From positions 310,001 through 374,000 of the forward strand of contig JAFKKV010000012.1 in the NCBI GenBank assembly GCA_017304475.1: DNA of 64,000 nt. Direction: 5' to 3'. A model generated the notes under the pieces. The model was not told the origin of the DNA and made no database searches. It worked only from the letters and a program-made list of their open reading frames with translations. The translations under genes were made by a program, and so were the position numbers. This stretch comes from Hyphomicrobiales bacterium (GTDB lineage Bacteria > Pseudomonadota > Alphaproteobacteria > Rhizobiales > Phreatobacteraceae). This document shows, piece after piece, positions 52,762 to 61,755 of the stretch; the stretch's first letter is position 1, and each line of letters begins with the position of its first letter.

Positions 52762-53621
52762 AGTTCCTCCTCGATCCTCTCGATCAAGCCGTCCGACGCC
52801 TCGCTGAACTTGCGGGCGAGCGGTCGCTTCTGGCCGGTGAGAAAGGCGAGGTCCTCGACCCGCTCGAAAGTGTGGGGAGCGGGAACCGTGTCCCACTTGG
52901 CGAAAACCAGGCTCGGCTTGATCGTCTCGTGCAATCCGAGCTTTACGATGGCGGTCTGAAAAAAAGCCTCGTCGGGAATGGCGGAGAACCGGAAGGCCTC
53001 GACGAAGCGGGGATCGGTCTCGACGAGCGCGACGATTTTTTCGGCGGTCGCACGCGTCAGCGACCACCACTGCGCGCCCTTGGCATAGCGGTAGTCTTCG
53101 AGGAATTGGGGCCGCGCCAGCCGCGAGCGCTCGGCCTCGGCGACCATGCCGCTGATGTCTTCCTCGTCCAGATGGCGATGCAGGAAGTGCGTGCCCGGCC
53201 GGATTTCGCCGAGCCGGCTATCCGGAAGATAGGCATTCCTGATGCGCTGCATCGTCTCCGATGCCGGCGCGACGAGATCGGAATCGATGCAGTCGACACG
53301 CAGGTCGAGAATCTCGGCGAGCTTGCGCGGTGAGCAGAGCGGATAGGTATCGCCGGATATGAGCGTGAAGGTCTCCGTTTTCTCCATGGCCAGCCCATGC
53401 CTGAGCATATCGAGCGCGGCCGCGATCATGTTGTAGGAGCCCCAGCGGATGCGGTGCGACCGGGGCAGCAGGAAGACGCCGGCCGTGCCGTCGAAATCCT
53501 GCCTGTCCGCGGAGGCGTCGAGATGCGCGACGACGGTGAAATCTCCCGCGAGGCGGTCCCCCAGGCGCTTGAAAAGCCTGGGGAAACGGTGCGCGAGAAT
53601 CATGATGCAATGGACGGACAT
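52755..53621 (-). CDS. Core-2/I-branching-type beta-1,6-N-acetylglucosaminyltransferase (GT14 family)
   Basis: 288 residues. MILAHRFPRLFKRLGDRL opening, a VVAHLDASADRQDF segment, LISGDTYPLCSPRKL (the SGxDxPL block), HFLHRHLDEEDI, YAKGAQWWSLTRATAEKIV (the GSQWWxLTR block) and FSAIPDEAFFQTAIVKLG (PDExFFQT block) together mark the bacterial branch of GT14. It would add a GlcNAc or xylose-type branch. ATG 53621 has GTGAGG upstream; TTG 53633 is also in frame and abuts the previous stop. Part of the leftward five-gene glycan operon. Confidence 0.85.
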   Translation of the reverse strand: MSVHCIMILAHRFPRLFKRLGDRLAGDFTVVAHLDASADRQDFDGTAGVFLLPRSHRIRWGSYNMIAAALDMLRHGLAMEKTETFTLISGDTYPLCSPRKLAEILDLRVDCIDSDLVAPASETMQRIRNAYLPDSRLGEIRPGTHFLHRHLDEEDISGMVAEAERSRLARPQFLEDYRYAKGAQWWSLTRATAEKIVALVETDPRFVEAFRFSAIPDEAFFQTAIVKLGLHETIKPSLVFAKWDTVPAPHTFERVEDLAFLTGQKRPLARKFSEASDGLIERIEEELW

Positions 53622-53633
53622 CGGCCTCACCAA

Positions 53634-54494
53634 TCACTCGACAAAATCGACCGAACTCCATCGGCGCAGGCTGTGGCGGTAGACCTCTTTGTTCTTCCCG
53701 TAGGAATTGTCATAGAGCCTGCAGGGCTTGTTCAGCATCGCCGAGCCGATCGCGACGTGCAGCCGATCGGTGACGACCGCCTGCGACGTCCGGATCGCTT
53801 CGAGGAAGCACCAGGACGAGCGCTCGGAATTGCGCGGCCAGACGCCGAACTCGAACAGCGAGGAAATGTCGATATCGCCGGCGCCGTGCTTGCCGGTCGA
53901 TTCGCCATCGAGACGGAAGAACCGCATCTCCGGCTTTTTCGACAGGGCTGCCGGTATTGTGCCGGCTTCTGCGAGCTTGGTTACGAAGACGTTCTGGAAT
54001 TCCGCGGCATCCGGGTCATTCGCCAGCAATTCCTCGGGATCGAGGTGGAACGCCATGTCATGGGCGAGCGCCACCTCGCATTTGGGATTGACCGAGACGA
54101 CATGGTCGTAGCTCGGAATCTCGCGGCAGATGAGCAGGGTTTCCGATGGCAGGGAGGAGAGGATGTCCTCATTGCCCCTGATGGTGTGGGGCAGCAGAAC
54201 GATCCGTTTGGCGCGGCCGGCGAACCGTTCGAGAGCGTTCCTTATCGTTGCGTATAGCGGAATAAAATTGCCGCCTCCGCCCAGAATGACGGTGCGTCCG
54301 TCGACCTTGGCGTCCAGAGTTATCGCCTGATAGGAAATATTGAGGCGACGAAAGCACTGCATGGTCGCGGTCGATATCAGCGAGTCCCCGGCATTTCCGG
54401 AATTCGGGAGATAAAGCACTTCGCTATTGCGGAATTCTCGTAATATTTCGATGGCCTCATACCGCCTGAGCCAGCGGGAATTCAATCGATCCAT
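53634..54494 (-). CDS. Polysaccharide pyruvyl transferase family protein
   Basis: 286 residues. LPNSGNAGDSLISTATMQCFRRL is the family N-terminal block (N-x-GD), VILGGGGNFIP the Gly-rich loop, CREIPSYDHVV, FRLDGES and VVTDRLHVAIGSAMLNKPC the C-terminal block with the conserved His. It would transfer pyruvate from phosphoenolpyruvate onto a sugar, giving a negatively charged ketal, as in succinoglycan or CsaB-modified cell-wall polymers that anchor S-layer proteins. GAGGGAAC precedes ATG 54494. First gene of the leftward operon, which contains all the modifying enzymes of the locus. Confidence 0.87.
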   Translation of the reverse strand: MDRLNSRWLRRYEAIEILREFRNSEVLYLPNSGNAGDSLISTATMQCFRRLNISYQAITLDAKVDGRTVILGGGGNFIPLYATIRNALERFAGRAKRIVLLPHTIRGNEDILSSLPSETLLICREIPSYDHVVSVNPKCEVALAHDMAFHLDPEELLANDPDAAEFQNVFVTKLAEAGTIPAALSKKPEMRFFRLDGESTGKHGAGDIDISSLFEFGVWPRNSERSSWCFLEAIRTSQAVVTDRLHVAIGSAMLNKPCRLYDNSYGKNKEVYRHSLRRWSSVDFVE

Positions 54495-55269
54495 CAGCTC
54501 TGTTCCCTCGGAATGCGCCAGAAGGCGGGGGTTCGAGTTGCGCCAGGGGTCGGCAGACCGGTCCGCGATACCGGCAAAAAACTCGATCGAGTTTCTGCTC
54601 CCGTTCGCCCCTGCCGGTTGTCTCATCGGGGCGTGTCGGATTTGTTAAACCGGACCTGGGCCGGAGCCCGACATGCCCATGGCGAGCTTATGGCAGGGCG
54701 ACAAAGATTGTCCATCGGCGCCCGGCGAGGCCATGCGTCACAGCGGCGACGGGGCGGCTTGACGACGCGGCTGCACCGACGAGGTGCGCCGGCCGGATCG
54801 CGACCGGTCATCAACACGACATGGTTCGCCGCTCCAATCGGCGGGTGAGATCACATGTGGCTGTTCTGGAGGCGCCTGCCGCCCGTTGCGGCATTGCAAG
54901 CCTCGCCTGCGGGCGCGGCGCATCGTGGCGCGGCGCCGGGCGCTGGCCGCGGACCATTCGTCGCCGTGCGACTCTGATTTTCATGGGTCGTCACGCGCCG
55001 CTCGGCTGCCATGCGGCAAGCGGCGCGGAGCCGCTTCGGGCGGCCGGATTCTCGCCTGCGTTTCAAATTCGCCAGCATTTTCAGACGGACTCTTTAAGAG
55101 TGCGGCCCCAATCTTGGCCTCATTCTTGCGGCAGAAGTCGCGTCGGGAACCGATGCTGTTCGGACAGGACAGGGCGCGTCGTCGCGTTTCTTGCGCGGCC
55201 TGCCCGGCCGCAAAAACAAACGCGTTCACGACGTCACTCTTCATTCGCGCGCTTTGAGGATCAAGTCGC
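54495..55269. other. Gene-free divergent region between glycan operon and type I secretion operon
   Basis: About 775 bases with no gene I can support; several long open frames are Arg/Ala-rich and lack ribosome sites. A perfect palindrome ACTCTT-T-AAGAGT lies at 55089-55101, about 170 bases before the secretion ATPase start, and could be an operator. The promoters for both directions should be here, but none matches well. Confidence 0.4.
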
Positions 55270-57018
55270 TTGAGTCTTTTCTCCGATGATCACTTCCTTC
55301 GGCAGGAACTGCCGAAATTCCGGCCGGCGCTTTATGCGCTCCTGGTTTTCAGCGCGATCATCACGCTGCTGTTCCTCCTGCCGTCGCTCTACATGTACCA
55401 GGTGTTCGAGCGGGTGATGCAGAGCCGGAACCTGTCGACCCTGATGTTCCTCAGTCTGATCGTCGCCGGCCTGACTGTGATCTGGACCGCGCTCGAACAT
55501 ATCCGTTCGCGCGTGCTCGGCGAGATCGCCAATGCGCTGGACGAGAGCATCAGCAAGCGGGTGTTCGACGCGGTGAACCGGCAGACCAAGGCGCTCAGCG
55601 CCGATTCGCGCGCGATCGTCGTCCAGGACCTCAACATCATCAGGGATTTCGTCGGCGGCGCGCTTCCGGTCCAGTTCATGGACCTGTGCTTCGTTCCGCT
55701 GATCGTGCTCGCCGTCGTGCTGTTCCATCCCTTGATGGGAGCCGCCCTGCTCGGCCTCAGCATCATCGTCGTCGGCCTGTCGCTCTGGACGCAACGCGCC
55801 GCGCGCCATGAGATCAAGCGGTCGCTGACCGTCTCGACCAGGGCCAGCGAATTCGCCCGTTCGGTGATGGCCTCATCCGAGGCATCCCGCGTCATGGGCA
55901 TGATGCCCGCGCTCTCCGGGCGCTGGCGCGAACAGGTGCGCAGCGCGCTCGGCTGGCAGCAGGCCGCCACCAGCAAGGCGGCGCTGCCGGCAGCGATGCT
56001 CAAATATCTGAGGCATCTCTACACGCCGATCATGCTGTGCATCGGCGTGGTGCTGTTTCTGCTCGAGCAGGTGGGACCGGGCGTCGTGTTCGCCGCCGTC
56101 ATGGTCGTCGGCCGGGCGATCCAGCCCGTCGACGCGATCGCCAATAACTGGCGGAGCTTCTGGAGCGCCCATATGTCGATCGACCGGATCGACCGGCTGC
56201 TGCGCGAGGCCGGCCCGCCACAGGCCAAGGTGGCCTTGCCGGCGCCGAACGGACCCTTGCAGGTCTCGCGCATTGTCGCGACTCCGTCCGACCGGGACAA
56301 TATCGTCCTGACCGACGTATCGTTCAGCGCCAATCCCGGATCGATCACCGCGGTCGTCGGCTCGAGCGGCGCGGGCAAGTCGTCGCTCGCCAAGGTGCTG
56401 GTGGGGGCCTGGAGCGTCCGCAAGGGCACGATCACGCTCGATGGCCATGACCTGACCCATTGGGACCAGGACGATCTCGGCCGGCATATCGGCTATGTGC
56501 CGCAGGATGTCGTGTTGCTGCCGGGAACGCTCGGCGAGAACATCGCCCGCTTCGACACGCTCGGCGGCGATACCGACCGCAAGATCATCGCGGCGGTGAA
56601 GCTCGCCGGCATCCAGGACATCGTGTCGAAACTGCCCGACGGCCTCAACACCAAGATCGGGCCGAACGGCCACACCTTGTCCGGCGGTCAGAGGCAAAGG
56701 GTGGCGCTGGCACGCGCCGTCTATGGCGAGCCCCAGCTGATCGTTCTCGACGAGCCGAACTCCAATCTCGACGCGATCGGCGAGAAGGGCCTGGCGGAGA
56801 CGTTGGAGATCCTGCGCGATCGCGGCGCCATCGTCATTCTCGTGACGCACCGCCTGAACATGCTGGCTTACTGCGACCATGTCCTGGTGATGAATGGTGG
56901 AACGGTTCACGCCTTCGGCCCGCGCGACGCCGTCGTGAGCCGTCTCTCGATGGGGCAGCCCGCCCGTCAGATCGTCCAGCAGGGCAGTGCCGGCCGGTCC
57001 GGCTCGACTGCTGCCTAG
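55270..57018 (+). CDS. Type I secretion system ATPase/permease (PrtD/HasD-like)
   Basis: 582 residues, half-transporter. About six membrane helices in residues 15-300 (YALLVFSAIITLLFLLPSLYMYQVFERV is the first, a type I secretion permease marker), then an NBD with Walker A GSSGAGKS (364-371), signature LSGGQRQR (470-477) and Walker B LIVLDEPNS (490-498). Without an N-terminal peptidase-like domain, it is of the protease/RTX exporter type (PrtD, PrsD) that reads C-terminal signals. It would export the RTX proteins encoded at 41696 and 44196. TTG 55270 is the likely start, with GAGGA upstream. No TolC-type gene accompanies it. Confidence 0.93.
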   Translation: MSLFSDDHFLRQELPKFRPALYALLVFSAIITLLFLLPSLYMYQVFERVMQSRNLSTLMFLSLIVAGLTVIWTALEHIRSRVLGEIANALDESISKRVFDAVNRQTKALSADSRAIVVQDLNIIRDFVGGALPVQFMDLCFVPLIVLAVVLFHPLMGAALLGLSIIVVGLSLWTQRAARHEIKRSLTVSTRASEFARSVMASSEASRVMGMMPALSGRWREQVRSALGWQQAATSKAALPAAMLKYLRHLYTPIMLCIGVVLFLLEQVGPGVVFAAVMVVGRAIQPVDAIANNWRSFWSAHMSIDRIDRLLREAGPPQAKVALPAPNGPLQVSRIVATPSDRDNIVLTDVSFSANPGSITAVVGSSGAGKSSLAKVLVGAWSVRKGTITLDGHDLTHWDQDDLGRHIGYVPQDVVLLPGTLGENIARFDTLGGDTDRKIIAAVKLAGIQDIVSKLPDGLNTKIGPNGHTLSGGQRQRVALARAVYGEPQLIVLDEPNSNLDAIGEKGLAETLEILRDRGAIVILVTHRLNMLAYCDHVLVMNGGTVHAFGPRDAVVSRLSMGQPARQIVQQGSAGRSGSTAA

Positions 57019-57034
57019 ATTACGGGAAAAGCCC

Positions 57035-58369
57035 ATGTCCATCGCAGAAATCGGACAGTCTCATCCCGACGCGCATGCGGGTCCGTCGACCGATTGGCGG
57101 CGCTCGGTCCGCATTGGTTATGCCATCGTCATCGGCGCTTTCGGCAGCTTCGCGCTGTGGGCGAGCCTGGCGCGGCTGGACGGCGCGGCGATCGCCAATG
57201 GCGTCGTGGCGAGCGAATCCTACCGGCGAACGGTCCAGCATCTGGAAGGCGGCATCGTCCAGGACATCCTGGTGCGTGACGGTGACCGGGTGAAGGCCGG
57301 TCAGGTCCTGCTGAAGCTCGATCCGACCCGCGTCACCGCCCAGAGCGACCTGTTCGGCAACCAGCTCGCCATTTTCGGCGCGCAGGAGGCAAGGCTGCTC
57401 GCCGAGTTCGAAGGCAAGAGCAGTTTCGAGTTTCCGCCCGACGTCATGGCGCGGCAGACCGACGCCGCGGTGCGGCCGGTGATCGAGGACCAGAAGCGGC
57501 TGTTCGAAAGCCGGCGGCGGGCGCTTTCCGGCAATGTCCAGATCGCCGAGGCCCAGATCGAGCAGGCACGGCGCGAGATCGAACAGATCACCTCGGAGAC
57601 CGAGACGGCGCGCGCCACGCTGGAACAGGTCGATGCCGAGCTGGCGCAGCTGCGCCCCCTGTTCAGACGCCAGCTGGTGCCGACCACGCGCATCGCGCCG
57701 GTCGAGCGGGAGCGGTTGCGGCTCGCCGGAACCATCAGCACCGGCACGATCCAGGCGGCTAAGCTCAGGGAGCGGCTGTCGGAAGCGGAATTGCGCCGCC
57801 AGCAGGTCCTGCAGGAGCATCGCGAGGAGACCTCCGGCCAGCTCGCCGATGTCCGCAAGCAGCTCAACGATACACGCCAGCAGATCCTGCTTAGCGCCGA
57901 CAGCCAGAGACGCACCGATATCCGGGCGCCGATCGACGGCACGGTGCAGCAGCTCAGGATCTTCACCTCCGGCGGCGTGGTTCGGCCGGGTGAGCCGATC
58001 CTCGACGTGGTGCCCGCCAACGACCTGCTGGTCGTCAGGGCGAAGGTGTTGCCCAACGATGTCGACCGGGTGAGCGAGGGCATGTCCGCCGAGGTCAAAT
58101 TCCCCGCGTTCCACTATGTCGGAACCCAGGTGATGCGTGGCGAGATCAGGGCGCTGTCGCGCGACCGGATCATGGATGACGGCGTCAAGGATCCCTATTT
58201 CGCCGCGGAGGTGGTGGTCGACAGGTCGACCATTCCGGATTCGATTTCCCGCCGCCTCAGCGCCGGCATGGTTGCCGACGTGGTCATTCCCACCGGCGAG
58301 CGGACGGTGATGAATTACCTGCTCCGCCCGATCCTGGAACGGTGGGCATCCGGCATGCGGGAGCGCTGA
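57035..58369 (+). CDS. Type I secretion membrane-fusion protein (HlyD/PrtE-like)
   Basis: 444 residues. One N-terminal membrane helix (about 25-50), a barrel-sandwich lipoyl half (LEGGIVQDILVRDGDRVKAGQVLLKLD), a long coiled-coil hairpin (about 165-300, rich in LE/AQIEQARREIEQI heptads), the second lipoyl half RTDIRAPIDGTVQQLRIFTSGGVVRPGEPILDVVP, and the terminal beta domain SRRLSAGMVADVVIPTGERTVMNYLLRPI typical of type I secretion adaptors. It links the ATPase to an outer-membrane channel. Sixteen bases separate it from the ATPase gene; GGGAAAA precedes ATG 57035. Confidence 0.94.
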   Translation: MSIAEIGQSHPDAHAGPSTDWRRSVRIGYAIVIGAFGSFALWASLARLDGAAIANGVVASESYRRTVQHLEGGIVQDILVRDGDRVKAGQVLLKLDPTRVTAQSDLFGNQLAIFGAQEARLLAEFEGKSSFEFPPDVMARQTDAAVRPVIEDQKRLFESRRRALSGNVQIAEAQIEQARREIEQITSETETARATLEQVDAELAQLRPLFRRQLVPTTRIAPVERERLRLAGTISTGTIQAAKLRERLSEAELRRQQVLQEHREETSGQLADVRKQLNDTRQQILLSADSQRRTDIRAPIDGTVQQLRIFTSGGVVRPGEPILDVVPANDLLVVRAKVLPNDVDRVSEGMSAEVKFPAFHYVGTQVMRGEIRALSRDRIMDDGVKDPYFAAEVVVDRSTIPDSISRRLSAGMVADVVIPTGERTVMNYLLRPILERWASGMRER

Positions 58370-58445
58370 CGATGGCGTGGCGACGCCCATGCCGCCGCGC
58401 GCCGCGGATCGTGCCGACATGTTCGGCCGCCGTGCAGGGTGCGCC

Positions 58446-60902
58446 ATGCTGACCGGGCATCTCGACCATGTCGGTCCTGACCGGATCGCCGGCTGGGCCC
58501 GCGACGGCGGCGACGACACGCGCCGCCTCGTGCTCGAACTGTATGACGGCGAGCAGCGGATCGCGCGTTTCGTCGCCGACAAGATGCGCACCGATCTCGC
58601 CAATGCCGGCCTCGGCGACGGCCGCTACGGTTTCTGGCTGGCATTGCCGGCTTCGCTCTTCCCGATGCCGGTGCATCGCGTCAGCGTCCGCTTCGCCGAG
58701 ACCGGTCTCGATATCGGCGGCTCGCCGCGCCACCTCTACCGCGCCGATCCGGCGCTGGACGAGGCCTTCACGCAATGGATCGATCGTCAGGTGGATGCGA
58801 CGATCGCGGCCGCCGAAAGGCCCGAACAGCTGGAGCCCCTGCTCGGCCTGTCGACCAACCTGATGGCGCGGGTTCTGGCCGCGATCGACCGGTTCGATAC
58901 GCTGAACCGGAGCACGCCGCTCGGCGACGTCGCGCTGGCGACCTTGCCCGACCGGCTCCGCCGTTCCGCCGAACAACTGGCGAGCGGATTGAAGCCGCTT
59001 CATGTGCCGATGCAGGCGACCCCGCTGGTGTCGATCATCATCGCTTCGAGCGGCAGGCTCGGCGACGATTACGCCCTGGTCCGGTCGATTGTCGAGACTT
59101 CGGCGGGCTGCCGTTTCGAGATCGTCATCGTCGACAATAGCGGCGCAGTCGAGACGACGCTGCTGCCTTTGCTGATCCGGGGCGGCGCGCGCGTCATGCG
59201 CATGGCAAGGCCGGGCGGCATCATCGCCGCCTACGCGGATGGCGCCCGGATGGCGCGTGGCGACATCTTCTTTTTCATGACCGGCCTGCGCGAAATCGGT
59301 GCCGGCGGCCTGCGGGTCCTGCTCGACACGCTGGATCGCGAGGGGCCGGGACATCTGGTCGCGCCACGGCTGCTCGATGTCGACGGACGGCTGCGCGCCG
59401 GTGGATTGTCGATCGATCCGTTGGGCAACAGATTGCCCATCGGCCAGGGCGCGGATGCCGCGACGATGCGCCTGCGGATCCTGAGGGAGGCCGATGACGT
59501 CGCCCTCAACGCGATGATGATCGGGCGCGAGGCCTTCGAAACACATGGCGGCTTCGAGAATGCCGATGCCTTTTTCGACTATGCCACGACCCATCTCTGC
59601 TTCGCCCTGAGGGCAAGCGGCGGCAAAGTCCTGGTTCAAGGGGCGGCCGATGCGGTCCTGGCCGGCCCGCTGCTCGGACTGCCGTCGAAGAGCCAGGGCC
59701 GCTCCCGTTTCCTGGCCCGCTGGAACCAGGCCCTGCCGGCGATCGGGGCAAGCCGCGACGGCGGCGAGGCCGGTACGGCGCTGTTCGTCGACGAGCATTT
59801 TCCCGCGCCCGACGAGGATGCCGGATCGGTGGCCGTGCTCAGCCATGCCCGGGCGTTCCAGCGGCTGGGCTACCATGTCGTGTTCCTGGCGAGCGAGAGA
59901 TCGGCGAACGAGAGCGCCCTGGCGCGCGGGCTGCATGCGCGCGGTGTCGAAGCCCATGACGGTGTCGAGAATATCGAGCAGTTCCTGCAGGCGCGCCGTC
60001 ACCAGTTCAGCGTGGTCTATGCCCATCGCTATCACGTGGCCAAGCGCGTCCTCGCGGCGGCGCGGAGCGCCAATCCGGGCGCGCGGATCGTGTTCAGCGT
60101 CGCGGATCTTCATCACGTGCGCGCCGAACGGTCCCGGGCGATCGGCGGCGAGGCGGGCGACGAGCTGGCGATCCCCGCGATGCGCGACGAGGAACTGGCC
60201 TGCATCCGTTCGGCCGATGTCACCGTCACCCATTCCACCTGGGAACGGGACTATGTCGCAACCCATGTGCCGGCCGCGCATGTGGCGGTCGTCTTGTGGG
60301 ATATCGCGAGCCCCGGGCCCGCCGCGCCCCTCGAGAACCGCGAGGGGCTGTGTTTCCTCGGCAGCTTCCGGCACGCGCCGAATGTCGATGCCGTCGGGCA
60401 TTTCGGCCGGGCGATCTGGCCGGAGGTCGCGGAGGGGGTTCGGCAAGGTGGGTTCGAGGTCGTCGGCGCCCACAGCAACCTGCTCAGCCTCGATGCCACC
60501 GCGGAAAACATCCGGCTTCTCGGCTATGTCAAGGATATCGGCGGCTATCTCGGCCGGAAGCGGCTGATGGTGGCGCCGCTGCGCTTCGGCGCCGGCGTCA
60601 AGGGCAAGGTGCTGCTGTCGCTCGCCCATGGGCTGCCCTGCATCATGAGCCCGATCGCGGCCGAAGGCATTCCGCTGACGGCCGATCTCGCCCGTGTCCT
60701 GGTGGCCGAAAGCGACGCCGGTTTTGCCGCCAAGATCGATGCGCTTCACGGCGACGACGCCTTGTGGCTGGAGACGTCGAAAGCGGCGCGCGACTGGGCG
60801 CGCGCGACCTTGAGCGAGGCTGCGATCGCCGGGGCGCTCGAAGCCGTTCTCGCGCCGGATGACCGGTCGGCCGGACCGCGCATTTTGAAGGTTGGATCCT
60901 GA
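58446..60902 (+). CDS. Multi-domain glycosyltransferase (GT2-like + GT4) of the secretion operon
   Basis: 818 residues. An N-terminal beta module (about 1-75; GHLDHVGPDRIAGWARD, DGRYGFWLALP) resembles domains that precede transferases in surface-glycan enzymes. A GT2-like domain (about 190-440) has SIIIASSGRLGDDYALVRSIVE, VIVDNSG and GRLRAGGLSIDPLGN, but its DxD motif is unclear. The C-terminal domain (about 445-800) is GT4-like: LFVDEHFPAPDEDAGSVAVLSHARAFQRLGYHVVFLA, YAHRYHVAKRVL, CFLGSFRHAPNVDAVGHF and KVLLSLAHGLPCIMSPIAAEGIPL. Start: ATG 58446 with AGGG; GTG 58377, ATG 58389 and ATG 58419 are in-frame alternatives. The position directly behind the export genes suggests glycosylation of the exported proteins (inference). 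Confidence 0.82.
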   Translation: MLTGHLDHVGPDRIAGWARDGGDDTRRLVLELYDGEQRIARFVADKMRTDLANAGLGDGRYGFWLALPASLFPMPVHRVSVRFAETGLDIGGSPRHLYRADPALDEAFTQWIDRQVDATIAAAERPEQLEPLLGLSTNLMARVLAAIDRFDTLNRSTPLGDVALATLPDRLRRSAEQLASGLKPLHVPMQATPLVSIIIASSGRLGDDYALVRSIVETSAGCRFEIVIVDNSGAVETTLLPLLIRGGARVMRMARPGGIIAAYADGARMARGDIFFFMTGLREIGAGGLRVLLDTLDREGPGHLVAPRLLDVDGRLRAGGLSIDPLGNRLPIGQGADAATMRLRILREADDVALNAMMIGREAFETHGGFENADAFFDYATTHLCFALRASGGKVLVQGAADAVLAGPLLGLPSKSQGRSRFLARWNQALPAIGASRDGGEAGTALFVDEHFPAPDEDAGSVAVLSHARAFQRLGYHVVFLASERSANESALARGLHARGVEAHDGVENIEQFLQARRHQFSVVYAHRYHVAKRVLAAARSANPGARIVFSVADLHHVRAERSRAIGGEAGDELAIPAMRDEELACIRSADVTVTHSTWERDYVATHVPAAHVAVVLWDIASPGPAAPLENREGLCFLGSFRHAPNVDAVGHFGRAIWPEVAEGVRQGGFEVVGAHSNLLSLDATAENIRLLGYVKDIGGYLGRKRLMVAPLRFGAGVKGKVLLSLAHGLPCIMSPIAAEGIPLTADLARVLVAESDAGFAAKIDALHGDDALWLETSKAARDWARATLSEAAIAGALEAVLAPDDRSAGPRILKVGS

Positions 60903-60905
60903 GCG

Positions 60906-61736
60906 CTAGCCGGACCGGGACCGGCGCGCTTTCGGCGGCGCCGGCGCGCCACCCGGCGATGTTCCGAGCGTCGCCAGGGTCTCGGGCGAGGGCGGCTGGC
61001 GGAGCAGGCCTTCGATACTGTCCAGGAGATTGTCACGCGCCGCCGGATGGCCCCAGAGATAGCGCCATTGGTCCGGCTGTTCGTGCGCTGCCTCGCGCGA
61101 CGAGGCCACCGCGAACAGATAGAGCATGGCGAGCATCAGGCGCTGCTGCACGAGCGGTGCGGGAAGCTCCGGCAGCAGCCTCTTGAGATGGTCGAAACAG
61201 CGGCGGATGCCGCGATCGGCGCCGCCCTGCACGGCCGCGAATAAGAGGTCGCGGTGATTGATCATCACCATGTTGAGAAAGCGCAGGGCGTGGTCGTCGG
61301 CGCCCGCATCGTCGGTGGCGATCTGCGGCGGTTCGGCGAGAATGGCGACGACGGCGCGGATACTGAGCGGTTCGCCGCCGGCCTCCAGCGCATTCAGCCG
61401 TTCTTCGTGCTGGGCGTCGCGCAGCCGGGCGACATCCAGGATCAGCTCGCGGATCAGGTCGTCCTTCGAGCGGAAATAGTAATGGATCGAACCGGCATTC
61501 TTCTGGCCGGCGGCCTTGACGATTTCGCGGATCGACACCGCCTCCAGGCTCCGGGTGGCGAACAGCCGGCGCGCCACCTGCTTGATGTGGCGGCGCGTGG
61601 CTTCGCCGCGCCCGAGCTCGGGTGGCGCCTGTTCGCTCTCGGCAGCGGAAGGCGAGGCCGCGACGGGCGTCGTCACGGCACGGGATCTGCCACGTCCGGC
61701 CGTCGTCGCCCGGACCCTGCCGGCTGAATTGCGCAT
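60906..61736 (-). CDS. TetR family transcriptional regulator
   Basis: 276 residues. An Arg/Ala-rich N-terminal extension of about 45 residues precedes the helix-turn-helix (ATRRHIKQVARRLFATRSLEAVSIREIVKAAGQKNAGSIHYYFRSKDDLI), then a helical ligand domain and a Pro/Ser/Arg-rich tail. The HYYFRSKDDLIRELI helix is diagnostic of TetR. It ends three bases from the convergent glycosyltransferase gene, and belongs with the enoyl-CoA hydratase gene that starts upstream of it. It probably represses acyl-CoA degradation genes in response to an acyl-CoA. Confidence 0.89.
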   Translation of the reverse strand: MRNSAGRVRATTAGRGRSRAVTTPVAASPSAAESEQAPPELGRGEATRRHIKQVARRLFATRSLEAVSIREIVKAAGQKNAGSIHYYFRSKDDLIRELILDVARLRDAQHEERLNALEAGGEPLSIRAVVAILAEPPQIATDDAGADDHALRFLNMVMINHRDLLFAAVQGGADRGIRRCFDHLKRLLPELPAPLVQQRLMLAMLYLFAVASSREAAHEQPDQWRYLWGHPAARDNLLDSIEGLLRQPPSPETLATLGTSPGGAPAPPKARRSRSG

Positions 61737-61755
61737 GGCCTGGCTCGCCGAAGCT

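Noticed and set aside
54513..55273. Arg/Ala-rich open frames in the gap before the secretion operon
   Set aside because: No ribosome sites, biased composition, and overlapping alternatives in all frames.
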